Origin: Seriola aureovittata
Taxonomy: Eukaryota > Chordata > Actinopteri > Carangiformes > Carangidae
Direction of reading: 5' to 3'
Assembly (NCBI RefSeq): GCF_021018895.1
Contig: NC_079368.1
Location: 3,875,501 to 3,939,500, forward strand
DNA: 64,000 bases
Positions 13,134-25,200 of the stretch are shown here, piece after piece (the stretch's first letter is position 1; every line of letters starts with the position of its first letter). The notes below the pieces were generated by a model. That model saw only the letters and a list, made by a program, of their open reading frames with translations, made no database searches and was not told the origin of the DNA. A program made the translations under genes and the position numbers.

Positions 13134-15299
13134 GTTAAGGGCTGTCTAACCCTTCCAGCCACAATGCTTTAATATATAATTAAGTAAATCATTAAAGGAA
13201 AGCTGCTTTTATTTTCTTAATGCAGTGTGATTCAGCTGCAACAGACCTCACTAACTTTATTGTAAATGTGGTTAATGTTGGTGATTCCATAATACAGAGA
13301 AGAATAATTAAATAAAGCTCAATAAAAGATAAAATAAACATCAGAGCTTTGGAGTTTCAGCACCCCACTCCCTGTGAGCATGTAGTCAAGTACCACCCTG
13401 CATGGAAGAATATGCAGTTATTATGTTTCTGCATGTGTAATCAGGTCCCCTCTTTATTCAGTCTTATTCAGTCAAATGAAGAGAGCTGAAGGAAAACCTG
13501 AGGAGTTAATACCCCTGCTGTGTTCTTAACTTGACCACCATGCATGTTTGATTTATTCAAGCTGGTAATCCACTGAAGAGTATGTAATTCTTCAGTGTAA
13601 GTCATTACATACAGTCAAATGATAATATAGAAAAATAGGGACTCTCGTGTGAGTGTTCTTTTCTTGGCTGCTGCTGTAATCCTCCTCCCTCCAGTTCACA
13701 GGGTTGTTTAAAAGCAGATTTAATACTATATTGTTTTGTTGAATTTGCATTACAGTTAACATTAGTCATTATTTATCCACACTACTTGTAGGGACTCTAA
13801 CTTTATATAGCAGATATTGAAATTCAGCTTTCAGTGGCATCATTAAAGAAACAGTCAGATCTTAATATCTGCAGTAAAAAGATGAATGTAAGCAGCTCCG
13901 GTAAGAGCTGTGTGGTTTTCTTATTAATGTGCGCTCAGCAACAGAGGCGCTGCTCTTTTGGAAGAAAATGCCTCCAAAGTTTGTCAGAGACAGGGCACAA
14001 TGTGCTGATGAGCACCGGCGGTGTTCGTTTGAAAATAGCTCTCCACATGTCGACAAGGCACAGGTCGCACCAGGTTAGACAAAGCACTTACATCCTTTGA
14101 AAATCCAACAGCTTGCCTAAAGATGAGAATGATAATTACCTGCAAGGTGTCACAATAAATTGTTACTTGTAAAAAGAACCAAAACAAAATAAAAACAAAA
14201 AAACCCCAAAAATAAAAGAAGGAAAGAAAAGATATTGGATGCAGAGGATGTATAATTTTTACATCAAAGAGCTAAGATGCAGAAAACCTCAGTGTGTGTG
14301 GAAAACAGCTTGTGTTAGCTCGCGTAATGGCTTGCCGCCACATGTGGTGATACATATCGATAAAAAAGAAAACCCTGGCTCGAACTGCAGCGCTGCCTGT
14401 GATGTTCAGACATTCAAACATTCATCACTGCATTGATTTTGTCGCAACACATTCTTTCCTCTTTGTTTTGTTTTGAAAATGTCATGTATGACATGAATAC
14501 ATAATTGGATGTAAATGTATTAAATACAAAGTGGGTGTATGCAGGGTCGAGAAGAAATTAAAAATCTGACGGGAGTCAATTTTGCATCAGATGTGTGCAC
14601 TGGGCCGAGCTCCTCTGCACAGATAGAAGTAATGAATTGATTTCATGTACTGTCCCCGAACCATCCAGTTTGGTCCCTCTTATCCAGCAGCATATAGCAG
14701 CAGGAAATAATCTAATCTGCATCCGCTTTAGAGTCATTTTCGACCTGTCAGTCAGTGGTTATGGAAAAATTGCTGCCGTTTCATGTTTCTCATTACAAAG
14801 GGATACCTGTGTGTTTAGTGTTTTTCCTATTTGCCCATCTTGTCACACACAATCCCACGTCATGTTCCTGCTTTTACAGCACAAAACCAATCTTTCTTCA
14901 TGCCATAAACGTTTATACTTTATCACAACATGAACTAATGCCACCTAACAGAGGATTTTGCAAGAATATTTTAACCCATATAGAACAGAAACAGCTTAAA
15001 TATTGCAATGCAAAACATCAAATAACAAAACACAATCAAAAAAACAACATAAAAAACATTAGGATCAAACAATCAAGATACAATACTGTCAACACATAGA
15101 GAAAATTACTACGCAAACAGTCGTGTTACAGACACATGTATGCACCATAACAAAGATTCTTGTGTCAGTGTCTATAAATAGGGAATGAAGATGATTTGAG
15201 ACTGCACATCTTATTAATCTGAGGACATAATGGTACATGTCTTTGATTCTTCATGACAGTGTAACATTAGCACAGGTGTTGTCAGGTAGCGTACATCCA

Positions 15300-15440
15300 T
15301 GCCTGTCGTGGCCTGTCATGATAACTACTTTGGTTGGATAATATATTATCCCAGAAATAATTGCAATTAACGATATTATCATATTTTTTTCATTTCATGC
15401 GACTGATATACTAATAATATAATAGCACAATAATGCAAGC
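15300..15440. repeat. probable dispersed fish repeat, fragment
   Basis: CCTGTCATGATAACTACTTT, a TTATCCCAGAAATAATTGC segment and an AATAATATAATAG segment are familiar as a degenerate interspersed repeat of fish. Only one copy is in the window, so this rests on recall. Confidence 0.4.
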
Positions 15441-15591
15441 CCACCATTTCAAAGAGCAATACACTTTAAATTCATATTCAGACATTTGAGTTGGAAAGCG
15501 CAAAAAAACCCATTAAAGTATCCTCTATAAATAGTAAGAATAATAAAACAATGTCAATATAACGGCTAATTCTCATTAATGGGCTCTTACT

Positions 15592-16010
15592 AGTGCCGTT
15601 TTCATTAACCTGCTTAATGCACAATTTGAAATTATAGACTAAAACATTTGCAATGGAAACATATGAAATTTTTCCAAAATTATTAAAATATAAATAAATA
15701 AAATTAAAATATTCAAAAAAATATGTCACAAAAAAATGTATATGCTTGCATGAGGTGACTACTTGACAAAGCAATGTTTCACAATAGTGAAATGGAAACA
15801 CTTTCATATTTAAGTCACATGACATGACTCGAGGAGTCACATGTCATCCGATAACATGGCAATTTATTATTTCCCAAAATCCCTGATACATGGCCGCTGT
15901 CGTTACGCTCACCACACGCCCTTGTCGCCTTCGATTAAATACTACAGCAGTTATTGTGGTGGATGCAATTGTCCCGACCGACTGGACACTGGAAATCTAA
16001 TCTAATAGGC
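15592..16010 (+). mobile_element. MITE-like element, relative of the one at 42255
   Basis: It shares with 42255-43285, in the same order, CATTAACCTGCTTAATGC, ATTTGAAATT, GCATGAGGTG, a GACAAAGCAAT-like word, GTGAAATGGAAAC, TTTCCCAAAA(T)CCCTGATA and TATTGTGGTGGATGCA. It lacks the roughly 640 bp insert of that copy. The right terminal repeat was not found. Confidence 0.7.
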
Positions 16011-16221
16011 TGCTGATAACTGGTGAAATTTAGCAGTATCACAGATAAGACTGACCCTTATTTTCCTTTCACATGTCACGTTGATCATTTTTGATGTAAA
16101 TTGTAAAACATAACCTGTAAACTGGCGAAGGTATGTGAACTAACACTGTAAAACAGCAAGTTCAAATAATAATTTACATATGAGTTGATTTAATGTTATT
16201 ATATTATATAACAAAGTTACT

Positions 16222-16264
16222 CGCAGACCACCAGAGGTCGCTTCTGGACCACATGTGGTCTGCG
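16222..16264. repeat. hairpin with 10 bp perfect arms
   Basis: CGCAGACCAC (16222-16231) pairs perfectly with GTGGTCTGCG (16255-16264) over a 23 nt loop. It is followed by TTTGAGAAAAGCTGCTCTAA, a text I associate with an interspersed fish repeat. Confidence 0.7.
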
Positions 16265-16328
16265 GATTTGAGAAAAGCTGCTCTAAGATGTAGTGGAGTA
16301 GAAGTTTATTTATTTTCCCGCCCCTATC

Positions 16329-16440
16329 CAGTGGTGGAAAGTAACTAAGTACATTTACTGATCATACTCGGATACTGTATTTGTATTTGGTTACATTGCT
16401 ACTCTTCACCCATATTTTCATGTCATTTATCAGCTTCCAC
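16329..16440 (+). mobile_element. fragment of a fish MITE beginning CAGTGGTGGAAAGTAACT
   Basis: The left end, CAGTGGTGGAAAGTAACTAA followed by GTACATTTACT, is the terminal sequence of a very common teleost element as I remember it. The body decays quickly after about 60 nt and no right end is visible. Confidence 0.65.
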
Positions 16441-17713
16441 AGCAAAAAACAAACCTTTCTGTGTGAAATAACTAAAATATCATACAACTTACCCTGAAGG
16501 ATTTAATCAGAACATTTGCAGCATCCATGTTTTTTCCTTCCTTTTTTAAATGATTCCACCAACTATTGAGCACAAAGAAAGCAGGGTATAATAGTGCTAT
16601 CGATAGCCGAAGGAAGTGCATGTGGTAGCAATGTGAAAAAAGACATCTACCTGTCCTGCAGTGGGTAATGTCAGCATATTATTCCCATTTCAGTCACCTT
16701 CCCTGTTTGTTTTATGTGTGGCCTCTCTCTACACCTGCATCCATTCATTTGCCCATTTAACAAGGACAACATTGATTGAGAGAGGTGGTGAGGCGGCCGA
16801 TTCGATTTCAGGGGACAAAATTGGATTTGATGGTGGGGTATAATAGCTTTCATGGGCTTTTACGGCACTGAATAGCTTAGCTGGAGCTGCCTTGATGGGA
16901 GTGAGGTGTAATTCTGAGAAGGATCCCGGGGATGGCAGGATCACAAAGATCTGTTCCTTATTGTCCCAGCCAACAGAGCGCTCTGTGCTTTGCCCAGAGG
17001 AGGCGAGCACAGGACACCAGGTGAGGCCGAGACCTACCTTCAGACTGTGGAAAAAAAAAAAAAAAAATCCCTAACACAAAGTCATGCTCTCACAGTCTCT
17101 CCGATTATTGTTTCCAAAACTGTGCTTAGATCGATCAGCTGCCACCACGACCGGGCCGGACTCTGACCAAACTGAAAGGAAAGGGGTTAACCTGCCGCGA
17201 GTTGTCGTCAAAGATGGTGGCACATTGGCGGCAGCACAAAGGCTGTTTTTGTTTTTTTTGTGGGGACCAGAATCCAGGCCTTGTGGCTGAGATAAGATGT
17301 ATTCAGACTCCACAGACACAATTTGGATAATCAGTCCCCTCCTAATGCCTCTCCACTTGGTCTGCTCTGATTTCATTCATCTGCAAATTGCTCTGAGGAG
17401 AACAGTTTTGCTTGAATGGAGGACGAGTTGTACTTTGTGAATATGTTGCCTTTCAACAATATGTTAGCTTTTGATGAATGGGGAATTCAAAAAACTGTCC
17501 GCCGAGCAATCATTTTAAATTTGCAAACAGTTGCTGTTACACTGTTGTTAGTAAAACAAAATGAATCTGAAAGTGTTTTTCACTCAGTTGTGTAACCAAC
17601 TGAAAAGGACTTTGCTTCCCTTTGTATCTGTCTGACTACCGATTGTTCACTTCAGTATTGTTCTAAGACAGACAGTATTGGGAAGATGAAGTAACTGAGG
17701 TCTCGGTTTGCAG

Positions 17714-17929
17714 GTGCCACCGGTGATGCTCAGCCTGATGCCCTACCCTCAGTGCAGGGCACCCTACCGCACTTCATCCAGGAGCCGGAGGATGCCTACA
17801 TCGTCAAGAGTAACCCCATCAAGCTGCGCTGCCGAGCCGCGCCGGCCTTACAGATCTTCTTCAAATGCAACGGGGAGTGGGTGCACCAGAACGAGCACTT
17901 CTCCCAGGAGTATAAGGACCTCAACACTG
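17714..17929 (+). CDS. unc5d: unc5d exon: N-terminal linker and first half of Ig1 (probably exon 2)
   Basis: This is a 216 nt exon bounded by a TTTGCAG acceptor and an ACTG|GTAAGA donor. It starts with the last two bases of a split codon and ends with the first base of the next (phase 1 at both ends), with 71 whole codons between. The peptide runs from [12 protein letters not shown] through [14 protein letters not shown] to YKDLNT. Cys39 (codon at 17830) and Cys51, counted from the first whole codon, are two of the four Ig1 cysteines conserved in UNC5 proteins; their partners are in the next exon. The EWVHQNEH segment holds the tryptophan (codon 17878) that I recall lying at the UNC5D-FLRT contact surface. 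No start codon is expected, because the signal peptide is encoded upstream. A dispersed repeat begins about 31 nt after the donor. Confidence 0.95.
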
Positions 17930-17960
17930 GTAAGACGAAGTTTTGTGACCTGTTATATTC

Positions 17961-18160
17961 CACAGCAGTTGGTTAAGATTAGGGAAAGATTGTGGCCTTG
18001 TCAAACAGTCAGTGACTTCAGTGTTTATTTACACTTCGCCAAAACCATGATCTTTCCTTAACCTGGACGTCTACCACAACAGCCTGCTGACAATTCTCCT
18101 GTTGATACTAAATGCAGCGCTTCATTGATTCAGTTCAAAAATACTGTATGTTGCCTCTGA
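17961..18160 (+). repeat. dispersed repeat family Y, copy 1, part a
   Basis: It aligns with 21205-21408 over its full length (shared CAGCA.TTGGTTAAG, TTAGGGAAAGATTGTGG, GTTTATTTACACTTC, ATGATCTTTCC, GCTTCATT.ATTCA, TTGCCTCTGAA). The ends of this unit form an inverted repeat: TTAAG(A/G)TTAGGGAAAGAT against ATCTTTCC(T/C)TAACCTG. It begins about 31 nt after the exon donor at 17929. Confidence 0.85.
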
Positions 18161-18365
18161 ATTAGGGTTGTGCCTAGGGATGATTATATCAGTGATCGAC
18201 GATCATCAGAAGCTCATTGCTCATGCCTTTGCAAATGTCAAGATGATATTGGAATTGTTTTCCCATTAACTTATTATTTGTAGTAGTAAATTAAAATTTA
18301 ATTTTAATTTGCTCCGCCAAAGTTTCACGTACATAACGGCATATAACCATGCTTGCAACACACGT

Positions 18366-18366
<1 letters not shown>

Positions 18367-18419
<53 letters not shown>
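18367..18419. repeat. (CA)n microsatellite
   Basis: A perfect CA tract of about 53 nt inside the DNA inserted into repeat Y copy 1. Confidence 0.98.
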
Positions 18420-18421
<2 letters not shown>

Positions 18422-18620
18422 AGTGCAGCCGATTGTAATGAAGCACTGCTTGTTGTGTGTAGGTGCTGTGCTGTGGTTTAAGAGAGGAGGAGATCGACAG
18501 ACGGAACATGTCATTTAGTTTTGTTTCTTATCCTGCTGCTTTTTAATGTTTGTAAAAAGAAATTTTGGAGTCAATGACAGTTTTGTTTTATTTTATCTTA
18601 CTGTCATCACTCAGGTTATA

Positions 18621-18645
18621 GAGAGAGAGAGAGAGAGAGAGAGAG
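18621..18645. repeat. (GA)n microsatellite
   Basis: Twelve GA units. Confidence 0.97.
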
Positions 18646-18718
18646 GCGAGCAAAGCGGGACACCCTCGCTTTTTTTGGTCCACTCCTCTTTCTCTCTCAC
18701 TCATAGGGCAACGTAACC

Positions 18719-18820
18719 TGTAGGAGACAGGGTTAATATGACAGTTGTGGGGTTGTTTTGTTGTCTTGCTAGAGTAGTGTTAAAAACCGTTTTTCTCCAA
18801 TGTTTCACTGTAATCGTCAC
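18719..18820 (+). repeat. dispersed repeat family Y, copy 1, part b
   Basis: It matches 21464-21566 (CTGTAGGAGACAGGGTT, GTTGTGGGGTT, GTGTTAAAAA, TAATC.T.AC). In copy 2 only 55 nt separate parts a and b; here 558 nt do. About 500 nt have been inserted between them, including the CA and GA tracts. Confidence 0.75.
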
Positions 18821-20346
18821 TTATTCAGTCGTGAATTAAAATGATAAAGAAACGCGGCTGGAATAACCTTTTGCGTTACATGTGACATAAGCATGTCGTT
18901 TGGAAAATGGAATCTACTGAGGACAGTTCTTTTCGTAGAATGCGATACATTCATTTCTTCGTCAAGAAAACAAATTTGGAATCTTCATATAAACAAACTG
19001 TTTATATTCAGTGTGACTCACAAAAACACGCTGTTTATCCTTGATGTTTAACAAACCCGCTGAATGCATTTCCTTCGTAATGTGTCCTTCAGTGCGCTAC
19101 TGATGTGTAAAAACTGCCTTTTAAGTTGCCTTAAAAACAAAACAAACATTTCTTTATTCCCGATTTATTGCTGCAAACTCTCTTAAAGCCACTGAAGATT
19201 TTTTAGATTAAATAATCTTTACTAAATGCACAACAGTCAAAGTTAACATTCTGAAAACAAAACAGTTAGAGTGTAGATTGGTCCATGGGAAGCTGAAGCT
19301 GAAGTTTCTGGTTAATTTGGAATCCGTCTCTCTGGGTGATCACACACAGTCTCTGGATGTTTTCACAGCAAACTGTCAGTGGAAGAATCCAGGAGACTTC
19401 AAAACACTCCCTGAGTCATAATGAGGCAAATATTCACTTTATGAATAGTGTTGGAATAGATTCATTCTTGATTGACACCAATGATTCTGACTTTTGCCTT
19501 TCTGCATCCTGCTCATCCACTAAAGCAACCAACTGTGATCAGTGTTCCAGGTTTATGATGCATAAAGTATAGCCATGTGCATGTATCAGATAGTATGATA
19601 GATATATACAATATATCACTACACATGCAGCAGCCAGTCTTTTTCTGTTTGGAATCTGTCCTCTTTTGAAAACTGAAAATAGAAAAACCTTGGGGTTTTG
19701 GCACTTAGCCCTATTTATGATATTTACACAGGCTTCAGAACTTGTGAAGGACCTTTTTTTTATTAAACTTGTCACTTTCTTAATAACTGATGAATTTAAA
19801 TAGTGGTTAGTTGCAGATCGGTCTTCAGTGTATCTCATTTCAGAGGAAACATTTTTCTATTCCTTCTGTAGTGAGAAACAGTTTTCTCTTTTAACATAGA
19901 GTTTCACTGACAAGGTGAGAACTGCCATTTCTCTGTTATGATCATATACTTTGAAATAGTGTTACTCCGTCACCCTGACTGCAGTTGAGAAGTTAACAGT
20001 AAAGCTGCATGTTTATTGCACATTTGATTATTCAGTCATTTTTTTTAAGGGTAGCTGCTTTTTTAGTTTCTTTACCAGTGAATAGATGTTATAGGTCAAC
20101 ATGACTTAAAAGGCTTACTCTGGCAGAATTTCATTAGTGTGAGTGGAGAGTTTCATTAAATTCAGGGGAGGCAACACTGAAAACCTTTTAATACATTTGA
20201 ACAGAAATGACTGAAGCTGGTGTTTCTCTTAGCAGCGCAGTCTTGATTTACTTTTGGACAATGAACTACCAGTTAGGAACCATGGATTTAAAAAAAAAAA
20301 AAAGCACTAAAAACACATTTTCCATTTACGATGAAGACCAGGCTTC

Positions 20347-20790
20347 TTAACGGTCCCACATTTTACCCTTTTCTGGTGTTTTATTTGAAGTGTTGATCCA
20401 TAAGTGAAATATTTGTGGTTTTAAGAACCAAAAACCATCTCAGTTTAGTTTTACATCTCCTCTCTCAGGCTTCTCTCTGGAGCTCTAGCAACAGCAGGTT
20501 GGTGAGCCAATCAGAAGAGAGGCTCTGAGCCAAATCCAGCAAGGTTAGATGGTGGATCCAGATGGGCCGTGCAAGGGGCATAAGTGAGGGCAGTGACTGT
20601 ATAGCTGTGACATCAAGAAGTTCCAGAAGTCCTGACGACTCGTTTTAAGGCTCAGTTTCTGAATACAGGCTGTGTGCATTTCTCTATGGACTGAGCGCTT
20701 TGATATTTTCACAGTATTAATATAGAACCTAGACCTGCTTTATAATCAAAGAACACATGGACATCTACCTTTATACTGTAAGGATCTTTA
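20347..20790 (-). mobile_element. MITE family Z, reverse copy
   Basis: The minus strand reads as a relative of 62946-63480: a terminal TAAAGATCC word, CTAGGTTCTAT, GTCCATAGAGAAATGCACA, CAGCCTGTATTCAGAAACTGAG, the GAGCTC word, GAGAGAGGAGATGTAAAACTA and a GTGGGACC end. The ends are inverted relative to each other as in a terminal-inverted-repeat element. Confidence 0.85.
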
Positions 20791-21204
20791 ACGTTAGGGT
20801 TCGGAAAGTTTGGGGTATTTCACGAGACATTTCTGTCTTTGCTGTTTTGAGTGTTGGTCTCTTCACTGTTGAAGAGGGAAAGGCTCTATGGGATAAAGAT
20901 GACTTCACACATTTTTTATGCACTAATCAGAGTTCAGCATTTTTTATTATAAGTATGACAACCCTGTCTCCCTGTAAATTATGTTTCTATACAACTTACC
21001 TGCAACATTTTGTACGAAACATAATTGACTGGATTGTCTTTTCTGTTCACATAATTAGGATACATAATTAATTAACATGTTTGGCAAGTAGCAGAAATGT
21101 TGATACTTGAGAGTAAAATGTTCACACACAACGCATTTGTTTTCTGCAGTTCAATATCCATTTTGTAGTGACAATATAATTATTTATGGTTATGTTTAGA
21201 CTTT

Positions 21205-21408
21205 CACAGCACTTGGTTAAGGTTAGGGAAAGATTGTGGTTTGATACTGAAAACATTCACAGTGACTTTGCACACAATGTGTTTATTTACACTTCAACAG
21301 AACCACGATCTTTCCCTAACCTGAACATCCACCACAACTGCCTGCTGGCAATTCTCTTTCTGATGATAAATGTAGCGCTTCATTCATTCAAAATATGCTG
21401 CCTCTGAA
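21205..21408 (+). repeat. dispersed repeat family Y, copy 2, part a
   Basis: Direct-orientation sister of 17961-18160. The internal arms GGTTAGGGAAAGATTGTGGT and ACCACGATCTTTCCCTAACC are better conserved here and could form a stem of about 20 bp around an 80 nt loop. Confidence 0.85.
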
Positions 21409-21463
21409 CATGATCCAGCCATAGAACACATTTCCTACTTAACATATTTGATGTTGTAAATTG

Positions 21464-21566
21464 CTGTAGGAGACAGGGTTGAATGTGAAAGTTGTGGGGT
21501 TACTCTGTTAGATTTTGAGTGTTAAAAATCTCTTTTTCCCCCCTAAGTTTAAGCTATAATCATGAC
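21464..21566 (+). repeat. dispersed repeat family Y, copy 2, part b
   Basis: Sister of 18719-18820, separated from part a by only 55 nt, which probably reflects the original arrangement. Confidence 0.75.
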
Positions 21567-22034
21567 TTTGGGAATTAGTTTTATATTGAAATATGTGAGT
21601 TTGACACAGACCACCTGTTGTAAACCGTGACAGTTTTCTATCAGGGCCAAAGTGGCGGGTGGCCTGAATTTGTAGGGAACATGTTTAGGTGGATGTGTGA
21701 GTTAAACACAGGAGATCGATATCTGTTTTCGGTTTCCATCAACTGTCAGCACTGATTTCTTTCAAACGTTACCGTGGTCAAACAAAAGCACATTTCTGGC
21801 AGAGTGTTTTAACTTTGAAGTGCCATCTTAGAGGTGGAGAGAAACCCAGCAGTATAACATTCATTTGTTTTTCTCTAGCTCTGGAGGAAGCCTAACAGTG
21901 TTTGAAAGAATTACTAAGATCATGTCATCGGGGTTGTCTAGCACTTGAAACTACAGATTCATAACAGAAAGACAAAGTTGCAAACTAGGGATATGCCTTT
22001 TGAAAAATGTAAGTTTCAACCAGACAGGGCGTTC

Positions 22035-22200
22035 TTAATGAGACGCTAGCCTCATTGCATTATGGGAAATGTAGGATCCGGGTTTTTTGGTGCTTAACAC
22101 ATAGTAGACAACAAAATTCAGGATATCGCATACTCTGGTTCTTAATTTTGAACCATTCTTTCTTTAATGTGTCTTTTGTGAGTCCCCCAACATTATGGAA
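22035..22200 (+). repeat. probable dispersed fish repeat, fragment
   Basis: GCATTATGGGAAATGTAGGA followed by TCCGGGTTTTTTGG and a CAGGATATCGCA-like segment is familiar from other fish introns. A long open frame across it (22055-22564) is not protein-like. Confidence 0.45.
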
Positions 22201-25200
22201 GTGCAGTTCTAAATCAGTGGAGCACCGATGCAAAATGTCTTTTTCTTTATTAATAGAGACCAATGGTAACAAACCAGCATGGCTTGAGCATATCTTCTCC
22301 TCTCTTTATCTGTCTTCCTCTCTGTATCTGTCTCACCAGAGCACCTGCTTCATTGGCTTGTTTTGCCTCTTGTGCTGTAAAAATGAAAGGCTTTTTAGAA
22401 GTCTCAATACATCTCTTCCTGGTCTATATTCTGTTGCAGTGATATTAATGATAGTTTGCCTAAATTGCACTTTCTTCTTTTTATTTATTGGGTTTACACT
22501 CCAGTTACACTGTTTTTTTTTTTTTTTGTTGTCATGTTCAGAAATGAAACGTAGGAGGCATTAAGTAATTCTATGTTTGGACCATGACATGGCTAATTAC
22601 CGAGGAGATATGCGGACCCTCAGGCTAGGCCAGCTGGAAACCTGAAAATAATGTGTGAATACTGTTTCAACAAAGTCTACGGGTAATACATGTTGGGCTG
22701 ATGCTGATGTGTGTTTCAGGTCTAGGTTATGATTTGAAGTGTGAGGGAAGCAGTGGTGTGCCATACCAATTAAGTCCCATTAGTTTTTGTCAGGTGGAAA
22801 CATGTTGATTAGAGGACCTGACTGAGGCCTCCTGAAGGGATTTCTGGCAAACAACAAAGCCAATGTGACACCTCGGCTGGAATACTCTGTGATTAGAGCC
22901 TATGAGAAAGCCGTCTTTCTTGTATTCATGAAGGTCCCTCCACAGGAAAGAGGCTTTAATTGCTTCTGGAAGTTCATTATAGTGTGATTGCTGTGCTGTG
23001 AAATTGTTGTGAGCTTGATAATGGCAAAATGAAATTTGGAACTTCAATTGTTTGCTGTTTTGTGTGCAGAGGAAAAGTACAAAGGAAAGTTCACTTGGTG
23101 GTATTCGCCAGCTCACTTCACATGCCACTTCGACATCCAGCATCCAGCAGGAGGGAAGCTGATCAGTGGATTTGACAGATAAGAGTGAGAAACTCAAAAG
23201 CCAGAAAGCCTGCTCTGCCTTGAGGCTACAACATGTGGCTACTGTGTTAACAAACTTCCAAAGTAAAATTTGAAATTTCCTGGTCCAGACTTGAAGCACA
23301 ATGATGGAACTTTACAAATGACAAATAACAAATTTTACTTTTTCGGATGAAAAGAAAATGAAATCACAGGCAGTAAAACAAACTGTTGCTCTGTTCATTA
23401 TATTCAGGAAGTTTGCTGCTACACCTTATTTGGTCTGGTGTGACCACTAGTTAACGGTGGCAATAGCAAAACAGTAAAAGCACATGCACTAAATAATCTG
23501 AATATATCCAATAATAACAAGTCCACTAAGACATTATCAACCTCAAACCTGATCTTTCACTCAAGATGCTATAGTGCTTCCCTTTTGGCTACCGTTTGTG
23601 CTAACACTGTAATTAAACTGTGATTTTAGTCATTTTTTGGAACATAAGGGGAAAAGCACACCAGCCTGTAAAAGTGCTCTAATGCTCTGTCACTGTAGAC
23701 AATTTAACATGTCTTGGCAAGAAAAGCACATGTCTAACAATATTACTAATGACTACATTCAATTTAGGTTTATCAGCCCAGAGGCCTTCATACTGTGCAT
23801 GCTGACCTCCCTGTCATGGCTTACCTTAACACTGGATGAGACTGAGCCGTTGTTAATGTTATTAGTCACACCTCTACCTTTCCTGCTATGATGACTAAAT
23901 GTGTGCTGTGAAAAAAGGCCTATTGTTGGATGAAGGAGCTTTAATATCATTATTATTGGATTATCATCGTGCATGTAAATAAAGCCAATACAGAATTGTA
24001 CAAAACACTAAACCATGGCAGAGAGACAACACTGAGTGCTCCAGAATGATCACTGTAGAGCCTTTATTGAAAATAAAGATATGCTTGAAAGGCCTAGTTG
24101 TAAGTTTTCTATGGAAAGTGGAAAATGTCCTTGGTATCAAAAAGTGATGAGCCAGTCCATCCAGACCGAGGCTAGCTGGTTAGCATGTTAACTTCAATAG
24201 AGGAGAGGAAGTGATAGAAATGGAAGCAAAGCAAGAGTCAACATTAGAGTTGCTTTCCCCTGCTGGACACAGCTTTTAGGGAGTGATGGAATGAAGTTTT
24301 AAGCTAAACTTGAAATGTTTCTTCTAGATCGGTAAGTAAACAGGTGCTAATGGTAACGCTGGCTATGCAGTATTAGTAAAACTTACTAATGGCTCCTTTT
24401 AAACACAGCATAAATGTTTAGATAAAGTGATATTTACCATGACAATACCTCAGTCTTTCATTACCATCATTATCTTCTTTCCTATTGAACAGCTGTTTAC
24501 TGATGCAATGGATAAATATAAACTAAATGATATAGCTGGTTATGACAGTGTTGGGATTAAGTGTCCCCAGAGATCTTCAGTGAAATACTTTGAAGAGAAA
24601 CTTAACACACCCCCCCAAGAAATGTTGTTTTTGCTCCCCTCCAGTGGTGTACCTTTTCACTGTGCTTCAGTGATTTACAGATGTACACTGTGACATCACC
24701 ATTTCAACACTAGTTTCAAGTGTAATTCACTAATAATTATTACTTGCTAGCTGGGCCCCATAAAGTGGGATTTAGGGTCCCCGGAGGTCCTTGGGGAGGC
24801 TTCAGAGGAATTATTTGAAGCCATTATGTGTAGATTGTTTGCACTGAATATATTAGGGCTGTCCCCTATAAGTCGATGAATTGATGTTGATGCATCAGTT
24901 GAAAAGACATCACTCCATTATTTTTGGACAATACACTATACAAACTAACTCTTGTCTTGAAACGACTGAACCACAAATCTAACTCTGATGGAATTGGAGG
25001 CAAGTGATGATGGAAATGGAGGGCAGCACAGCATAAGGCTCTGGCATCAGTAGTAATGTTGCTTCTGAAAAACAATAGATAAAGAAAAGGCATGAACAAA
25101 CAAACCACAAACATCTGAGCAATTAATATCAACAGAGATGACAACCCCTCCACCCTCCCCACCCCTCCATTCACCCAGAGTATCATTTTTGATACCACCA

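Larger units (their letters stand above)
1..17713 (+). other. 3' part of the intron before the Ig1 exon
   Basis: No exon could be supported here. The stretch is AT-rich and carries mobile-element remains and simple repeats described separately: an L1-type fragment, degenerate AT-rich repeats near 0.8-1.3 kb, a tandem duplication at 7.1-7.5 kb, a SINE at 8.3 kb, (GT)n at 9.2 kb, a LINE-like or fish-specific repeat at 10.2 kb, a nested palindrome at 11.1 kb and a MITE tail at 13.1 kb. Between 2.1 and 6.9 kb, apart from the GGT and GT tracts, I see only unique AT-rich sequence. Unique, somewhat GC-richer stretches at about 12.1-12.6 and 16.7-17.4 kb are possible regulatory DNA. The UNC5D first intron is very long in mammals, so a start exon would not be expected nearby. 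Confidence 0.85.

Noticed and set aside
1..17713. First coding exon with signal peptide
   Set aside because: No ATG-led hydrophobic stretch followed by a donor in the needed phase was seen; the exon is presumably upstream of the window.
17708..18061. 117-codon frame overlapping the Ig1 exon
   Set aside because: It is the wrong frame across the real exon; the in-frame reading gives the conserved Ig1 text.
18176..18230. Second hAT left end (TAGGGATGATTAT)
   Set aside because: No matching right end or target-site duplication was found nearby.
22055..22564. 169-codon open frame on the + strand
   Set aside because: It overlaps a probable dispersed repeat and ends in Phe-rich low complexity from T runs; not protein-like.
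22790..23299. 169-codon open frame on the - strand
   Set aside because: No domain or family resemblance, and composition matches the intron.
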